Assembly: GCF_002356355.1 (NCBI RefSeq)
Contig: NZ_AP018052.1
Coordinates: 2,964,501 to 3,028,500 of the forward strand
Length of the DNA stretch: 64,000 bases
Direction: 5' to 3'
From: Thiohalobacter thiocyanaticus
GTDB lineage: Bacteria > Pseudomonadota > Gammaproteobacteria > Thiohalobacterales > Thiohalobacteraceae
The notes beneath the pieces are model-generated. The model had not been told where the DNA came from and made no database searches. It saw only the letters and a list, made by a program, of their open reading frames with translations. The position numbers were made by a program, and so were the translations under genes. Below, in pieces: positions 18,859 to 28,694 of this stretch. Within the stretch, counting starts at the first letter, position 1. Each line of letters begins with the position of its first letter.

Positions 18859-18943
18859 GATGGGTTACGCTGCGCTTCACCCATCCTACGCGAACAGGAC
18901 ATCGGGAGGCGACGGGTTGCGCTGCGCTTTACCCATCCTGCGC
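18859..18943. repeat. Two copies of the GGGTTACGC palindromic repeat
   Basis: Copies at 18859-18890 (GATGGGTTACGCTGCG then CTTCACCCATCCTAC) and 18911-18943 (GACGGGTTGCGCTGCG then CTTTACCCATCCTGC) stand side by side between the HAD gene and the RND permease. The second copy overlaps the last codons and the TAA stop of the permease (18929-18931). Confidence 0.85.
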
Positions 18944-21900
18944 GCTCGGCGGGCGGGCGATGCCGAGGTCGTCGAGGATGACGTACAACGCCGGCAGCGC
19001 GATCAGGATCAGCACGGTGGAGACCAGCAGTCCGAACACCACGGCGATCACCAACGGGATGATGGCGGTGGCCTGGGTGCTGGTCTCGGCCAGCAGCGGC
19101 AGCAGGCCGGCGATGGTGGTCGAGGAGGTGATGAAGATGGCGCGGGTACGCTCGCGGCTGGCCCGGCCGGCGGCGGCCCGCACCTCCATGCCCTCGGCAC
19201 GGTACTGCTTGATGAACATCACCAGCAGGATGGCGTTGTTGACCACGATGCCGGCCAGCGAGGCCGCGCCGACCAGCGAGGGCATGGACAGGTTGTAGCC
19301 CATCAGCACATGCCCCCAGATCGCGCCCATGAAGGCCAGCGGGATGGATAACATGACAATGAGCGGCTCGAGGTAGCTGCGGAACTGGAACGACAGGATC
19401 AGGAAGATCCCCAGCAGCCCGAGCAGCAGGCCGCGGGCGATGGACTGGCCGGTCTCGCGCGAGCGCGCGGCCTGGCCCTCGATGCCGACCTCCACGCCGG
19501 GATAGCGGGCGAGCAATTCCGGCAGCCAACTCTGGCTCAGATCGGTGACGATGGCATCGGCATTGGCCCGGCGGCCGTCCACGTCAGCGCTGACCGTCAC
19601 CGTGCGACGGCCGTCGATGCGGGTGATCTGGGCCCAGTCGCGGGCCGCGCGGATCTCGACCACCTCCCCCAGCGGCACGGCATTGCCCTGCCCGTCCAGG
19701 ATCACCGCGTCGCGTAGGAAATCCAGCGTGGCGCGCTCGGCACCGCTCTGCCGCACCAGGATCTCGATGTGCTGATCACCGACCTGGACCGTGTCGACGA
19801 TCTCGCCCAGGATGCCGGTGCGCAGCTGCCCGGCCACATCGGCCGCGGTAAGTCCCAGCGGCAGCGCCCCCTCGGCCAGTACCAGCCAACGCTGCGGCTT
19901 GCCGGGACGCAGGTCATCGAGCACGTTGGACACGCCGCGGTAACCGGCCAGCTTCACGGCCAGCGCATCGGCGGCCTGCTTGAGCCGGTCGAGATCCTCG
20001 CCATAGAGCCGCAGCTCGATGGGGATACCGGCCGGCCCGAAGCCCGGCTCCTGGATCACCAGGCTGATCAGGCCGGGGATGTCACCGATGGCCTCGCGCC
20101 AGCGCCGACTCAGGGTATCCAGATCGGTACTGCGGTTCTCGGTGCTCAGCAGGTCCAGCATGACGGTGGCCACATGCGGCCCGGTCTCACCGGCGCTGGG
20201 GTTGTGACTGAAGCGGGTCTGCACCGCCCGGACCAGCGCGGCACCGCCCGGCTGCTGCGGCGACAACTCGGCGTCGAGCGATTCCGCCGCGACCGTCACC
20301 CGTTCGACCACCGCCTCGGTACGCGCCAGCGGCGTGCCCTGGGGCATGAGGATGCGGGCCTCGAGCACATCGCCGTCGATCTCCGGCATGGCCTCCATCT
20401 TCACATGGCCACCGGCGATGAAGCCGGCCGAGCCCAGCAGCACCGCCAGCATGACGGCCAGCACGGCATAACGATATTTTACACCGCCATCGGCCAGAAT
20501 CCCGATCCGATCGCGGAAACGCTCGAAGGCAGCGGCAAAACGCGCCCGCAGGCGCGAGTCATGTCCCGCGGTCAGGGCCGCCACCCCGCCCTTGAGGTGA
20601 TGCGGCAGGATCCAGAAGGCCTCGACCAGACTGGCCAGCAGGGCGGCGATCAGCACCACCGGCAGCACCTCCAGCACCGACCCGAGTTCGCCGGCGAGAA
20701 AGGACAGCGGCACGAACACCGCGGCGGTGGTGAGAAAGGAAGACAGCACCCCCGGCAGCACCTCCCGCGCCCCCGCGACCACGGCCTCCAGCGGCGTTCG
20801 CCCTTCGCCGGCGTGGCGGGCGATGTTGTCGGTGATGACCACGGCATCGTCCATGACGATGCCGATGGCCATCAGCAGCCCGACCAGGGTGATCATGTTC
20901 AGCGACAGACCGGTCAGCGCCATCACCGCGAAGGCGCCGGCGAAGGCCGCCGGCAGCCCGAACAGCGCCCACAGCGCCAGCCGCGGGCGGAAGAACAGGC
21001 TCAGCACCAGGCCCACCAGTACCAGACCGAGGAGACCGTTCTCCACCAGCATCTGCAGGCGGTCGCGCACGATGGAGGTCATGTCCTGGGTCAGGGTCAG
21101 GCGCACGCCTTCGCCCTGCCGGCCACGCTCGCCGGCGACGAAGGCACGCAGCCGGTCCATGACATCAAGGGCATCGGCGTAGCGGGCCTTGTGCACCTCC
21201 AGCACCAGGGCGCGTTCGCCGTTGAAGCGCACCTGTTCCTCGGCCCGCTCGTAGGTCTCGGTGATGGTGGCGATCTCGCCCAGGCGCAGCTCGCCGCCGG
21301 CCGGACCGGCGATCACCACCAGCTCGGCCAATTCCTGCGGCCGGCGGCGCTGATCGACGAAGCGCAGCTGGATATCGCGGGCTTCGGTTTCCAGCACGCC
21401 CAGCGGCAGATCCACATTCTGCCGGCGCACGGCGGCGGCGATGTCCTCCACCCCCAGTCCGTACTGGCGCAGCCGGTCGCGCGGGACCTCGATCTGCCAC
21501 TGAAGCTGGGACAGGCCGCGGCTGACCACATCCACCACGTCCGGCAGCGCCAGCAGCCGGTCCTCCAGCTGGCCGGCGTAGGTCTCCAGATCCGGCAGGC
21601 GCATGTCGCCGGCCACGGCCAGGGCGGCGACCAGGTCGGTGCGGTGCAGTTCACGGATGATCGGGGCCTCGGCCCGCTCGGGCAGGTCGGTCAGGGCCTC
21701 GATCTCGGTGCGAATGTCATCGAGGAAGCGGCCCATATTCCCGCGCGGATCCATCGCAGCCAGGGCCTCGGCCAGGTTGTCGCGGGCGGTGCAGCGGAAT
21801 TCGTCCATGAACTCCACCCGCGCCAGCGCCTCGCCCAGACGCTGACAGATGGCCTCTTCCACATCGGCGGCGGCCGCGCCGCGGTACTCCATCTGAATGC

Positions 21901-22030
21901 CGACCTCGGGCGGCAGATAATCGGGAAAGGTCTCGCGGGTCAGGGTGGGGGCGGCCAGCGCCCCGACGGCCAGGATCAGGATCAGCAGCAGATTGGCCGC
22001 CGTGGGGTGGCCGGCGAACCAGCGGATCAC
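18929..22030 (-). CDS. RND multidrug efflux permease (AcrB/HAE1 type)
   Basis: A 1033-residue inner-membrane proton-driven pump. It has the RND plan: an N-terminal helix (about 12-30), a large periplasmic loop, helices 2-6 around 330-480, a second loop and helices 8-12 at the end. Helix 4 contains MAIGIVMDDAVVITDNIARH, typical of multidrug rather than metal transporters. It overlaps the upstream adaptor gene by ATGA, so the two form an operon. No outer-membrane factor gene is adjacent, so TolC would be supplied from elsewhere. The stop codon and last few codons lie inside a dispersed repeat, so the C-terminus may differ from that of relatives. Confidence 0.95.
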   Translation of the reverse strand: MIRWFAGHPTAANLLLILILAVGALAAPTLTRETFPDYLPPEVGIQMEYRGAAAADVEEAICQRLGEALARVEFMDEFRCTARDNLAEALAAMDPRGNMGRFLDDIRTEIEALTDLPERAEAPIIRELHRTDLVAALAVAGDMRLPDLETYAGQLEDRLLALPDVVDVVSRGLSQLQWQIEVPRDRLRQYGLGVEDIAAAVRRQNVDLPLGVLETEARDIQLRFVDQRRRPQELAELVVIAGPAGGELRLGEIATITETYERAEEQVRFNGERALVLEVHKARYADALDVMDRLRAFVAGERGRQGEGVRLTLTQDMTSIVRDRLQMLVENGLLGLVLVGLVLSLFFRPRLALWALFGLPAAFAGAFAVMALTGLSLNMITLVGLLMAIGIVMDDAVVITDNIARHAGEGRTPLEAVVAGAREVLPGVLSSFLTTAAVFVPLSFLAGELGSVLEVLPVVLIAALLASLVEAFWILPHHLKGGVAALTAGHDSRLRARFAAAFERFRDRIGILADGGVKYRYAVLAVMLAVLLGSAGFIAGGHVKMEAMPEIDGDVLEARILMPQGTPLARTEAVVERVTVAAESLDAELSPQQPGGAALVRAVQTRFSHNPSAGETGPHVATVMLDLLSTENRSTDLDTLSRRWREAIGDIPGLISLVIQEPGFGPAGIPIELRLYGEDLDRLKQAADALAVKLAGYRGVSNVLDDLRPGKPQRWLVLAEGALPLGLTAADVAGQLRTGILGEIVDTVQVGDQHIEILVRQSGAERATLDFLRDAVILDGQGNAVPLGEVVEIRAARDWAQITRIDGRRTVTVSADVDGRRANADAIVTDLSQSWLPELLARYPGVEVGIEGQAARSRETGQSIARGLLLGLLGIFLILSFQFRSYLEPLIVMLSIPLAFMGAIWGHVLMGYNLSMPSLVGAASLAGIVVNNAILLVMFIKQYRAEGMEVRAAAGRASRERTRAIFITSSTTIAGLLPLLAETSTQATAIIPLVIAVVFGLLVSTVLILIALPALYVILDDLGIARPPSAQDG

Positions 22031-23388
22031 GGCGCCGTCCCGGCAGCGCGCTCGGCCAGCGCCCGCCGGGCCTCGGGATCAGGCTCGACCCGCAGCCGCA
22101 TGCCTTCGATGGCCGGCGCCAGGTCATCGAGGATGACGCGCTCCCCGGGCGCCAGGCCGGCGGCGATGACCGCCAGGTCACGCTGACTGAGCAGCAGTTC
22201 GACCGGGCGGCGGCGCAGCCGGTCCCCGGCATCGGCGACATGAACCTCGCCCTGGTGCACCGCCGCAAGCGGCACCAGGATGCGGGGTGCGGCGGCCGGC
22301 GCTGCCATGACCGCTTCCACGTACATGCCGCGCACCAGCGGCGGCTGCCGGGGCGGGTCGGCGTTGCGATAGGGTGCGGTGACCGTCAACACCACCGGCA
22401 CGGTGCGGGTCTTCGGGTCAAGCGCGCCGGCGATGCGGCTGACCCGTGCCGGCCAGCGCACCAGTGGCGCTGCGCTCAGCCGCAACTCGGCCGCGATGGT
22501 GTCGAACCCCAACCGCTCGGCAAGCTCCAGCGCGACCGGATCGGCTGGCAACTCCGCCGCGCCCAGCAGCTGACGCAGTTGCGGAATGGGCACCTGCACC
22601 TCCACCTCGGCCGTCTCGATGCCGTCGGCGATGAACAGCAGTTCGCCGCTGCGCACCTGCTGGTGCAGTTCGACTTCGGCCTGGTGCACACGGATGTCAT
22701 AGGGGGCGGTGAAGCGGGTATCGGCCAGATCCTCCCGCGCCCGTTCGAGCGCGGTCTGCGCACCGTCCCGACGGGCGCGCAGGTAATCGAGCTGACTCGG
22801 AATCAACCGCAGCCGGTTATCCAGCGACTGCACCGCCTGGCGCTGCGCCAGCGTGGCCCGGGTCTGTTCGTCGCGCCGGGTCTGCGACAGGGCCCCGGTC
22901 CGGGCCAGCCGCTCGACCCGGTCCAGTTCCTGCTCGGCCAGTTCCAGCCGCTGGCGTTCCAGCGCCAGCAGGTCTGCGGTGTTTTCCCGTTCCTGCTCCA
23001 GCTGGCGGATCTCGGTTTCGATCGCGGCCAGTTCCGCTGCGGCCGCGGCCACGGCCAGTTCATAGCGGGTGGGATCGATTTCCAGCAGCCGGGTGCCGGT
23101 CTCGATCAGGTTGCCGCTTTCCAGTTCCGGGTGGCGGTAGACGATCCGTCCGCCGACAGCGGCCACGGCGCGCCAGCTGCGCGCCGGCGTCACACTGCCG
23201 AAGCCGCGCGCCTCGACCCGGTAGGGCAGTGCCTCGGCCTCGATCACCCGCACTGTGCGCAGTGCATCGTCACCGGGTTGCTGCGCCGGCGGCGGTTTCA
23301 GGTTCACCATCAGGATGATGAAGGCGACGCCAATGACCAGCGCACCGGCTGCCGGCAGGACCCTTTTCAGCCGGACTGAACGGCTCAT
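22027..23388 (-). CDS. RND efflux periplasmic adaptor (HlyD/MFP family)
   Basis: About 453 residues. An N-terminal membrane anchor (about 10-30) is followed by a barrel-sandwich/lipoyl half-motif (VEARGFGSVTPARSWR), a long coiled-coil hairpin (about 110-210, rich in Glu, Leu and Arg) and the matching lipoyl half-motif (TRFTAPYDIRVHQ). It links the permease to an outer-membrane channel. ATG 23388 is chosen because the signal anchor starts there; the frame stays open 24 codons upstream with Arg/Cys-rich, non-conserved sequence. ATGA overlap with the permease gene. Confidence 0.92.
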   Translation of the reverse strand: MSRSVRLKRVLPAAGALVIGVAFIILMVNLKPPPAQQPGDDALRTVRVIEAEALPYRVEARGFGSVTPARSWRAVAAVGGRIVYRHPELESGNLIETGTRLLEIDPTRYELAVAAAAAELAAIETEIRQLEQERENTADLLALERQRLELAEQELDRVERLARTGALSQTRRDEQTRATLAQRQAVQSLDNRLRLIPSQLDYLRARRDGAQTALERAREDLADTRFTAPYDIRVHQAEVELHQQVRSGELLFIADGIETAEVEVQVPIPQLRQLLGAAELPADPVALELAERLGFDTIAAELRLSAAPLVRWPARVSRIAGALDPKTRTVPVVLTVTAPYRNADPPRQPPLVRGMYVEAVMAAPAAAPRILVPLAAVHQGEVHVADAGDRLRRRPVELLLSQRDLAVIAAGLAPGERVILDDLAPAIEGMRLRVEPDPEARRALAERAAGTAP

Positions 23389-23686
23389 GCGACCAACACC
23401 GGCCCGGGCCGTCCTTGCAAGTTGACGGAAGCGGCAACCGGGACAAGCAAGCGCGCGCACAGCCCCCGCGGATGAGGACGCGGATCGAAGTTGTGAGTAT
23501 CAGTCATGATGCGCATGATCCGTTCGTTTCCACAGGTGAGGTCGACGCAGCTGAGGGACATCATGGGCCGGCTGGTGCCGGCGGTTCAGCCATGCAGTTC
23601 CTCCCCGTCAGGGAAAAATGAACAACGGCGGACAAGAGGGCGCAGACGTGATGACACATCATGCGGGCGCTGCGTCCCGCCTGAGC

Positions 23687-24340
23687 CTACACCTTCCGCC
23701 CGGCAATATGCACGGCCAGGAATCCGCCCCAGGGCAGCATACCGGGCAGCATCGCCTCGGCCAGCCGCGCCGGCAATCCCCCGTCGGGGAAAAAGATTGC
23801 CGTGCGCTGACGCTCACACACCGGGGCCGGCTCGAGCACAGCCAGCCATTGTCGCACCTGTCGCCAGTCATCCCAGCGGGCGCCGCGGTAACTCCCACGG
23901 TCGTGTTTGCCACGGTACAGCAGACTGCGGCGGTTGAGCAGTCCCAGCACCAGGCCACGGCGACTCACCCGCCACAGTTCCCGCAGCGCCCGCACCGGCT
24001 CCGGCACGAAGCACAGGCTGGTCACTGCAGCGGCGTAATCGAAGCTGGCATCGGGGAAGGGTAAGGCGCGGGCATCGGCCCGGACATAATCCAGATCAAG
24101 GCCGGTGGAAAGTGCGCGTGCTTGGGTGAGCATGGCCGGATCCGGATCCACCCCGGTGACTGCCAGGCCGGCGGCGGCGAAGCGGCGGCTGAAGTGCCCG
24201 GTACCGCAACCCGCATCCAGCAGACTGGCGCCGGATTGCGGACGCAGCAGCCGCAGCATAAGTGCGGCCTCGCGCCCGGCGATCCAGCGTCCGCGCGGGC
24301 TGTGATACCAGGCTTCATAGTCAGCTGGATCGTGTGTCAT
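23687..24340 (-). CDS. Class I SAM-dependent methyltransferase
   Basis: A 217-residue Rossmann-fold methyltransferase of the Methyltransf_11 type. Motif I is LLDAGCGTGHF (about 40-50), the acidic ribose-binding residue is in VTGVDPDP, and the motif around ADARALPFPDASFDYA is typical of small-molecule methyltransferases related to the UbiE group. The substrate is unknown. It stands alone: the 298 bases after the RND adaptor contain no gene, and on the other side lie a repeat and the hydrolase gene. Confidence 0.88.
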   Translation of the reverse strand: MTHDPADYEAWYHSPRGRWIAGREAALMLRLLRPQSGASLLDAGCGTGHFSRRFAAAGLAVTGVDPDPAMLTQARALSTGLDLDYVRADARALPFPDASFDYAAAVTSLCFVPEPVRALRELWRVSRRGLVLGLLNRRSLLYRGKHDRGSYRGARWDDWRQVRQWLAVLEPAPVCERQRTAIFFPDGGLPARLAEAMLPGMLPWGGFLAVHIAGRKV

Positions 24341-24438
24341 GCCGAAGGTCGGTTGTCCACGGAGTCACATGGAACGATGGGTACCCGAACATTCATTCCA
24401 GAAGAACGGATACCATTCCAGAACCAGACCTCCGTCCC

Positions 24439-24469
24439 TCCGCCATCCCGGCGAAGGCGGGGATGACGG
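24439..24469. repeat. Short copy of the CATTCCCG...GGGGATGACGG inverted repeat
   Basis: CCGCCATCCCGGCGAAGGC followed by GGGGATGACGG is a compact hairpin of the family that is full length at 38131-38208. It lies between the methyltransferase and hydrolase genes. Confidence 0.75.
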
Positions 24470-24516
24470 TGTTTGCACAGCACCGGCTCAGGCTGCGCCG
24501 GCCCGATCTGCACGCT

Positions 24517-25425
24517 TTACTCCTGCGCTGACAGAAAACCCTCGACGGCCTCGGCCACGTCATACCAGTAGAGGTCGCGGAACATGTGATCGGCGCCCTC
24601 GATCACCGTCAGGCTGATTCCGTCCGCCTCGGCCACCGGCGCCATGGCCTCTTCCACGCCCGGGACGACCGTATCCGCCGTGCCGGCGATGACCAGCACC
24701 GGCGCCTCGATCTCCGGCACCAGGTGGGCCGTGTCGCGACGCGGATCGGGGGCGTAGTAACTGAGAAAGGCCCCGGCGCTGACCGTGGTGTTCTCGCAAT
24801 ACAGGAAGTCCACGCTTTCCATCAGGGTGCCGCTTTTGCCGTCCTCGACCAGTCCCCGGGCCCGGTCGAGCAGCGGCTGCAGCTCGACTTCATAGCGGTC
24901 CTTGTATTCCTTGCGGTCATATTCCTCGTCCCACAGCATCGGCGCGATCAGCACCACGGCATTCACATCGCTCATGTCGCGCTCGGCCGCGTACCAGGCC
25001 GTCTGGTTGCCGCCGCGCGAATGACCCAGCAGGGTGACCCGGCCCGCGCCCTGCTCGCGCAGCCAGTCCAGCCAGAGCCCGATCTCGTCCAGGGCATCGG
25101 TGTGCCTGTGGGTGTGGGTCTGCGCGCAGTCGTACATGCCGTGACGGTCGTCGATCCCCAGCCCCAGGTTGATGGCCAGGGTGTTGTAGCCGTATTCCCT
25201 GAACACGTTCTGCAGGCCGCGCATGATACCCATGCGCGCATGGGCCAGGGTGCCGTGGGTCATCAGGATCACGCCGTCGGCCAACTCACTTCCCGGCGCC
25301 AGTTCCAGCTCGGCGTTTAGCGTCAGGCCGTCGTGTTCCAGCTTGACCTCCTCGGCCTGCGCCGGACTGAATGCCAGCGCGATCAGGCTCAGGATAGCAG
25401 CGCGCCAGAGGGTGTGGACTCTCAT
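24517..25425 (-). CDS. Secreted alpha/beta hydrolase
   Basis: About 302 residues. An N-terminal Sec signal peptide (hydrophobic core about 8-22, cleaved near AQA-EE) sends it to the periplasm. The nucleophile elbow is GHSRGGN, an oxyanion HGTLAHARMG region precedes it, and the catalytic Asp and His are likely in AGTADTVVP and EGADHMF. This is an esterase or carboxylic-ester hydrolase of unknown substrate. Three ATGs lie in a row (25431, 25428, 25425). AAGGAG abuts the first, so the third has the best spacing (six bases) and is used here. Confidence 0.85.
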   Translation of the reverse strand: MRVHTLWRAAILSLIALAFSPAQAEEVKLEHDGLTLNAELELAPGSELADGVILMTHGTLAHARMGIMRGLQNVFREYGYNTLAINLGLGIDDRHGMYDCAQTHTHRHTDALDEIGLWLDWLREQGAGRVTLLGHSRGGNQTAWYAAERDMSDVNAVVLIAPMLWDEEYDRKEYKDRYEVELQPLLDRARGLVEDGKSGTLMESVDFLYCENTTVSAGAFLSYYAPDPRRDTAHLVPEIEAPVLVIAGTADTVVPGVEEAMAPVAEADGISLTVIEGADHMFRDLYWYDVAEAVEGFLSAQE

Positions 25426-25472
25426 CATCATCTCCTTATTCGGTCTTCCCAGGTGTATAGATTCGTGTCAGG

Positions 25473-25556
25473 CGCAGGATGGGTGAAGGCGTCTGCGCCG
25501 TAACCCATCGATTGACCACGCCACGATGGGTTGCGCTTCGCTCCACCCATCCTACG
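25473..25556. repeat. Full-length GGGTTACGC palindromic repeat pair
   Basis: Two hairpin units in inverted arrangement: CGCAGGATGGGTGAAGGCG to GCCGTAACCCATCG, then GATGGGTTGCGCTTCG to CTCCACCCATCCTACG. The outer ends are complementary, so the whole 84-base block can fold as one structure. It lies between the hydrolase and cysteine desulfurase genes. Confidence 0.85.
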
Positions 25557-25633
25557 ATGCCCCTTTGGGTCAAAGCGCTTCAGAAACGGGCGGCGCGGCA
25601 CTCATTACAGGGTAGACGCCTCAGCCCGGTAAA

Positions 25634-26779
25634 TCAGTCCCGTGCGGAAAGCCTGGCATGCGCCTGCCGCAACACGTCCGCCGCCCGGTCGATATCCCCG
25701 TTTGCCGTGAACCGCCCCACGGACAGACGCACCGCCCCCCGCGCCCGCGCCGGGGACAGCCCCATTGCGGCCAGCACGCCGCTGACCGTCGCGCTGTCCT
25801 CATGGCAGGCCGAGCCGACCGAGGCCGCAATACTGTCCGCGACCGCATCCAGCAGGGCGCGGCCGGTGACGTCCGGGAAGGACAGATTGAGGGTATTGGG
25901 CAGGCGCTGATCGGGATGGCCGTTGAGTCGCAGCCCCGCAATGGCTGCCTGCAGCCGGGCGTGCAGCCGGTCGCGCAGGCCCTGCAGCCGTTCGGCCTCG
26001 GCAACCAGTGATGTGGCGGCAAGACGCGCCGCCGCGCCCAGGGCGACGATGTGAGGGACATTCTCGGTGCCCGGCCGCAGCCCCTGCTCCTGACCGCCGC
26101 CGACCAGCAGCGGCTCAATGGATGTGCCGGGCCGCACATACAGCGCTCCCACACCTTTGGGGGCGTAGAACTTGTGCCCGGCCAGGGTCAGCAGGTCCAC
26201 GCCCAGATCGTCCACGTTCACCGGGATCTTGCCCACCGCCTGGGCGGCATCGGTATGCAGCAGGATGCCGCGCGGCCGGGTGAGCGCAGCCAGTTCAGCG
26301 ACGGGCTGCAGGGTGCCGACCTCGTTGTTGGCCAGCATCACCGACACCAGCACCGTGTCCGGGCGCAGGGCCGCTTCCAGCGCCTGCGGGTCCACCTGAC
26401 CGCACTCATCCACCGGGAGTACTGTAACCGCCCAGCCGTCGGCACGCAGCCGCTCGGCCGGCCCGATCACGGAAGGATGCTCCACCGCGGAGATGATCAG
26501 GTGCCGGCCCGACTCGCGCAGCGCCCGGGCCACGCCGCGCAGGGCCAGGTTGTTGGCCTCGGTGGCGCAGCCGGTGAAACAGAGGCTCCCGGCCGGTGCA
26601 CCGATCAGACCGGCGACGGCCTCCCGGGCCGCGGCCACCGCCTGGGCGGCGCGCCGGCCATAGACATGATCGGAGGACGGATTGCCGAAATGCTCGCGCA
26701 GATACGCCAGCATGGCTTCGGCCACTTCGGGGGCAACCGGGGTGGTGGCGTTGTAGTCGAGATAGATCGGAACGGACAT
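25634..26779 (-). CDS. Cysteine desulfurase (NifS/IscS-like)
   Basis: A 381-residue PLP enzyme (aminotransferase class V) that takes sulfur from L-cysteine as a protein persulfide for Fe-S clusters, thiolation or related uses. It begins with the family signature YLDYNATTP, has the PLP-binding lysine K203 in LAGHKFYAPKG, and the active cysteine C325 in SVGSACHEDS, followed by the TVSGVLAAMG segment. Ser-Ala-Cys in a short loop is the group I (NifS/IscS) form. No iscU, iscR or suf genes are nearby, so it is a stand-alone copy rather than the main isc operon. Confidence 0.93.
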   Translation of the reverse strand: MSVPIYLDYNATTPVAPEVAEAMLAYLREHFGNPSSDHVYGRRAAQAVAAAREAVAGLIGAPAGSLCFTGCATEANNLALRGVARALRESGRHLIISAVEHPSVIGPAERLRADGWAVTVLPVDECGQVDPQALEAALRPDTVLVSVMLANNEVGTLQPVAELAALTRPRGILLHTDAAQAVGKIPVNVDDLGVDLLTLAGHKFYAPKGVGALYVRPGTSIEPLLVGGGQEQGLRPGTENVPHIVALGAAARLAATSLVAEAERLQGLRDRLHARLQAAIAGLRLNGHPDQRLPNTLNLSFPDVTGRALLDAVADSIAASVGSACHEDSATVSGVLAAMGLSPARARGAVRLSVGRFTANGDIDRAADVLRQAHARLSARD

Positions 26780-26823
26780 GGGCGGCGATTATGCCGCCAA
26801 TGCGCAGAGAATGTGAACGAAAA

Positions 26824-26900
26824 TGGTGGCTACGCCCTGATTCGAACAGGGGACCCCATCATTATGAGTGATGTGCTCTAACCAGCTGAGCTACGTAGCC
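26824..26900 (-). tRNA. tRNA-Met (CAT), elongator type
   Basis: 77 bases with encoded CCA. The acceptor stem GGCTACG/CGTAGCC pairs fully. The D-arm is AGCTCAGCTGGTTAGAGCA, the anticodon loop is CTCATAA with CAT, and the T-arm contains GTTCGAATC. It closely resembles the E. coli elongator metT/metU type. The 5' end is at 26900. Confidence 0.97.
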
Positions 26901-26962
26901 GTATTCGGGAAGAGGCGGAATTCTAGGGGTTTGCGGGACGGATGTCCACTCCCGGGCCCGCC

Positions 26963-28054
26963 TCAGACATTGAAGCGGAAATGCATCACGTCGCCGTCCC
27001 TGACCACATAGTCCTTGCCCTCCAGGCGCAGCTTGCCGGCCTCCTTGGCGCCCTGCTCGCCGTTGCAGGCGATGAAGTCGTCGTAGGCGGTGACTTCGGC
27101 GCGGATGAAGCCCTTCTCGAAGTCGGTATGGATGGCGGCGGCGGCCCGTGGGGCGGTGTCGCCCACGCGGATGGTCCAGGCGCGGACCTCCTTCACCCCG
27201 GCGGTGAAATAGGTCTGCAGGCCCAGCAGGCGGTAGGCGGCGCGGATGACCCGGTTCAGACCCGGCTCGTCCTGGCCCAGCTCGTCCAGGAAGGCGGCCC
27301 GGTCCTCGGCGTCCAGGGCCACCAGTTCGGCCTCGATGGCGGCACACACCGGCACCACCTCGGCGCCCTCGTTCGCAGCCAGTTCGCGCACGGCTTCCAG
27401 ATGCGGGTTGTTGTCGAACCCGTCCTCGGCCACGTTGGCGATGTAGAGGGTGGGCTTGATGGTGAGCAGGTGCAGGTCGCGCAGCTGTTTGCGCTCGTCC
27501 TCGGTCAGTTCCAGCGAGCGCACCGGATGGCCTGCATCCAGATGCGCCTTGACCTTCTCCAGCACTTCCAGCTTCGCCCGCGCCTCCTTGTCGCCGCTCT
27601 TGGCCACCTTGGCGGTGCGGGTGAGCGCCTTGTCCACGCTTTCCATGTCGGCCAGCGCCAGTTCGGTGTTGATGGTGTCGATGTCCTCCAGCGGGTGGAT
27701 GCGGCCGGCCACATGGATGACGTTCTCGTCCTCGAAACAGCGCACCACATGGGCGATGGCGTCGGTCTCGCGGATGTTGGCCAGGAACTTGTTGCCCAGG
27801 CCCTCGCCCTTGGAGGCGCCGGCCACCAGGCCGGCGATGTCGACGAACTCCACCGTCGCCGGCAGCACCTGCTGCGGCTTGACGATTTCGGCCAGTTTAT
27901 CCAGGCGCGGATCGGGCACCGGCACCACGCCCACGTTGGGATCGATGGTGCAGAAGGGATAGTTCTCGGCCTGGATGCCGGCCTGGGTCAGGGCATTGAA
28001 CAGGGTGGACTTGCCGACATTGGGCAGGCCCACGATACCGCATTGGATTGCCAT
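26963..28054 (-). CDS. ychF: Redox-regulated ribosome-binding ATPase YchF/OLA1
   Basis: A 363-residue TRAFAC-class P-loop protein that hydrolyses ATP and associates with ribosomes. It starts [17 protein letters not shown] (G1 at about 9-16), with DIAGLV as G3, then a coiled-coil insert (about 130-200) and a C-terminal TGS domain (RAWTIRVG to HFRFNV). ATG 28054 is used; the frame continues 11 codons upstream without homology. It follows pth by ten bases in the usual pth-ychF pair. Confidence 0.97.
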   Translation of the reverse strand: MAIQCGIVGLPNVGKSTLFNALTQAGIQAENYPFCTIDPNVGVVPVPDPRLDKLAEIVKPQQVLPATVEFVDIAGLVAGASKGEGLGNKFLANIRETDAIAHVVRCFEDENVIHVAGRIHPLEDIDTINTELALADMESVDKALTRTAKVAKSGDKEARAKLEVLEKVKAHLDAGHPVRSLELTEDERKQLRDLHLLTIKPTLYIANVAEDGFDNNPHLEAVRELAANEGAEVVPVCAAIEAELVALDAEDRAAFLDELGQDEPGLNRVIRAAYRLLGLQTYFTAGVKEVRAWTIRVGDTAPRAAAAIHTDFEKGFIRAEVTAYDDFIACNGEQGAKEAGKLRLEGKDYVVRDGDVMHFRFNV

Positions 28055-28064
28055 ATGAGTGACT

Positions 28065-28670
28065 TCAACCGTTGATGGCGGTATCACCGCCGGAGTTCGG
28101 GCGATGCAGCGCGTTCATGGCCGCATCGAGATCGCCACTGACGATTTTCGGCACCTCGAGCAGGGCGCTTTCGATGGCGGCATCGATGGCGATGCGGTCT
28201 TCGGAACTGGGCCGGTTCAGCACATAGTTGACCACGTCGTCGCGATGCCCGGGATGGCCGATGCCCACGCGCAGACGCAGAAACTCCCTGCTGCCCAGCG
28301 CACTTATCAGATCGCGCAGGCCGTTGTGGCCGCCGTGGCCGCCGCCGCGCTTGAGCCGTACGGTGCCCGGCTCCAGGTCCAACTCGTCGTGCACCACCAG
28401 GATGGCCTCGGGCGGGATCTTGAAGAAACCGGCCAGGGCGGCGACCGACTGGCCGCTGCGGTTCATGAAGGTGGTCGGCTTGAGCAACCGGCAGTCGGCG
28501 CCGTCGATGTCGCAGCGTCCGGCCTCGCCCTGGAAGCGATTCTCCGGATTCAGCGTGCAGTGAAAGCGCCGGGCCAGCCCGTCCAGAAACCAGAACCCGG
28601 CGTTATGCCGGGTCTGGTCGTACTTGGCACCGGGATTCCCGAGCCCGACGATGAGGGCGACAGCGGACAC
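28065..28670 (-). CDS. pth: Peptidyl-tRNA hydrolase
   Basis: A 201-residue enzyme that releases tRNA from peptidyl-tRNAs dropped by ribosomes. It has [16 protein letters not shown] with N12 and the catalytic H22, and the [11 protein letters not shown] motif carrying the Asp partner. It is slightly longer than E. coli Pth (194). The start is GTG 28670, with GGAG eight bases upstream; no nearby ATG fits. Gene order rplY-pth-ychF is standard. Confidence 0.97.
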   Translation of the reverse strand: MSAVALIVGLGNPGAKYDQTRHNAGFWFLDGLARRFHCTLNPENRFQGEAGRCDIDGADCRLLKPTTFMNRSGQSVAALAGFFKIPPEAILVVHDELDLEPGTVRLKRGGGHGGHNGLRDLISALGSREFLRLRVGIGHPGHRDDVVNYVLNRPSSEDRIAIDAAIESALLEVPKIVSGDLDAAMNALHRPNSGGDTAING

Positions 28671-28694
28671 GCGTATGGCTCCGCGGGGTCGGCC

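Noticed and set aside
26824-26900. tRNA-Met as attachment site of an island
   Set aside because: No direct repeat of the tRNA end and no integrase gene was found on either side.
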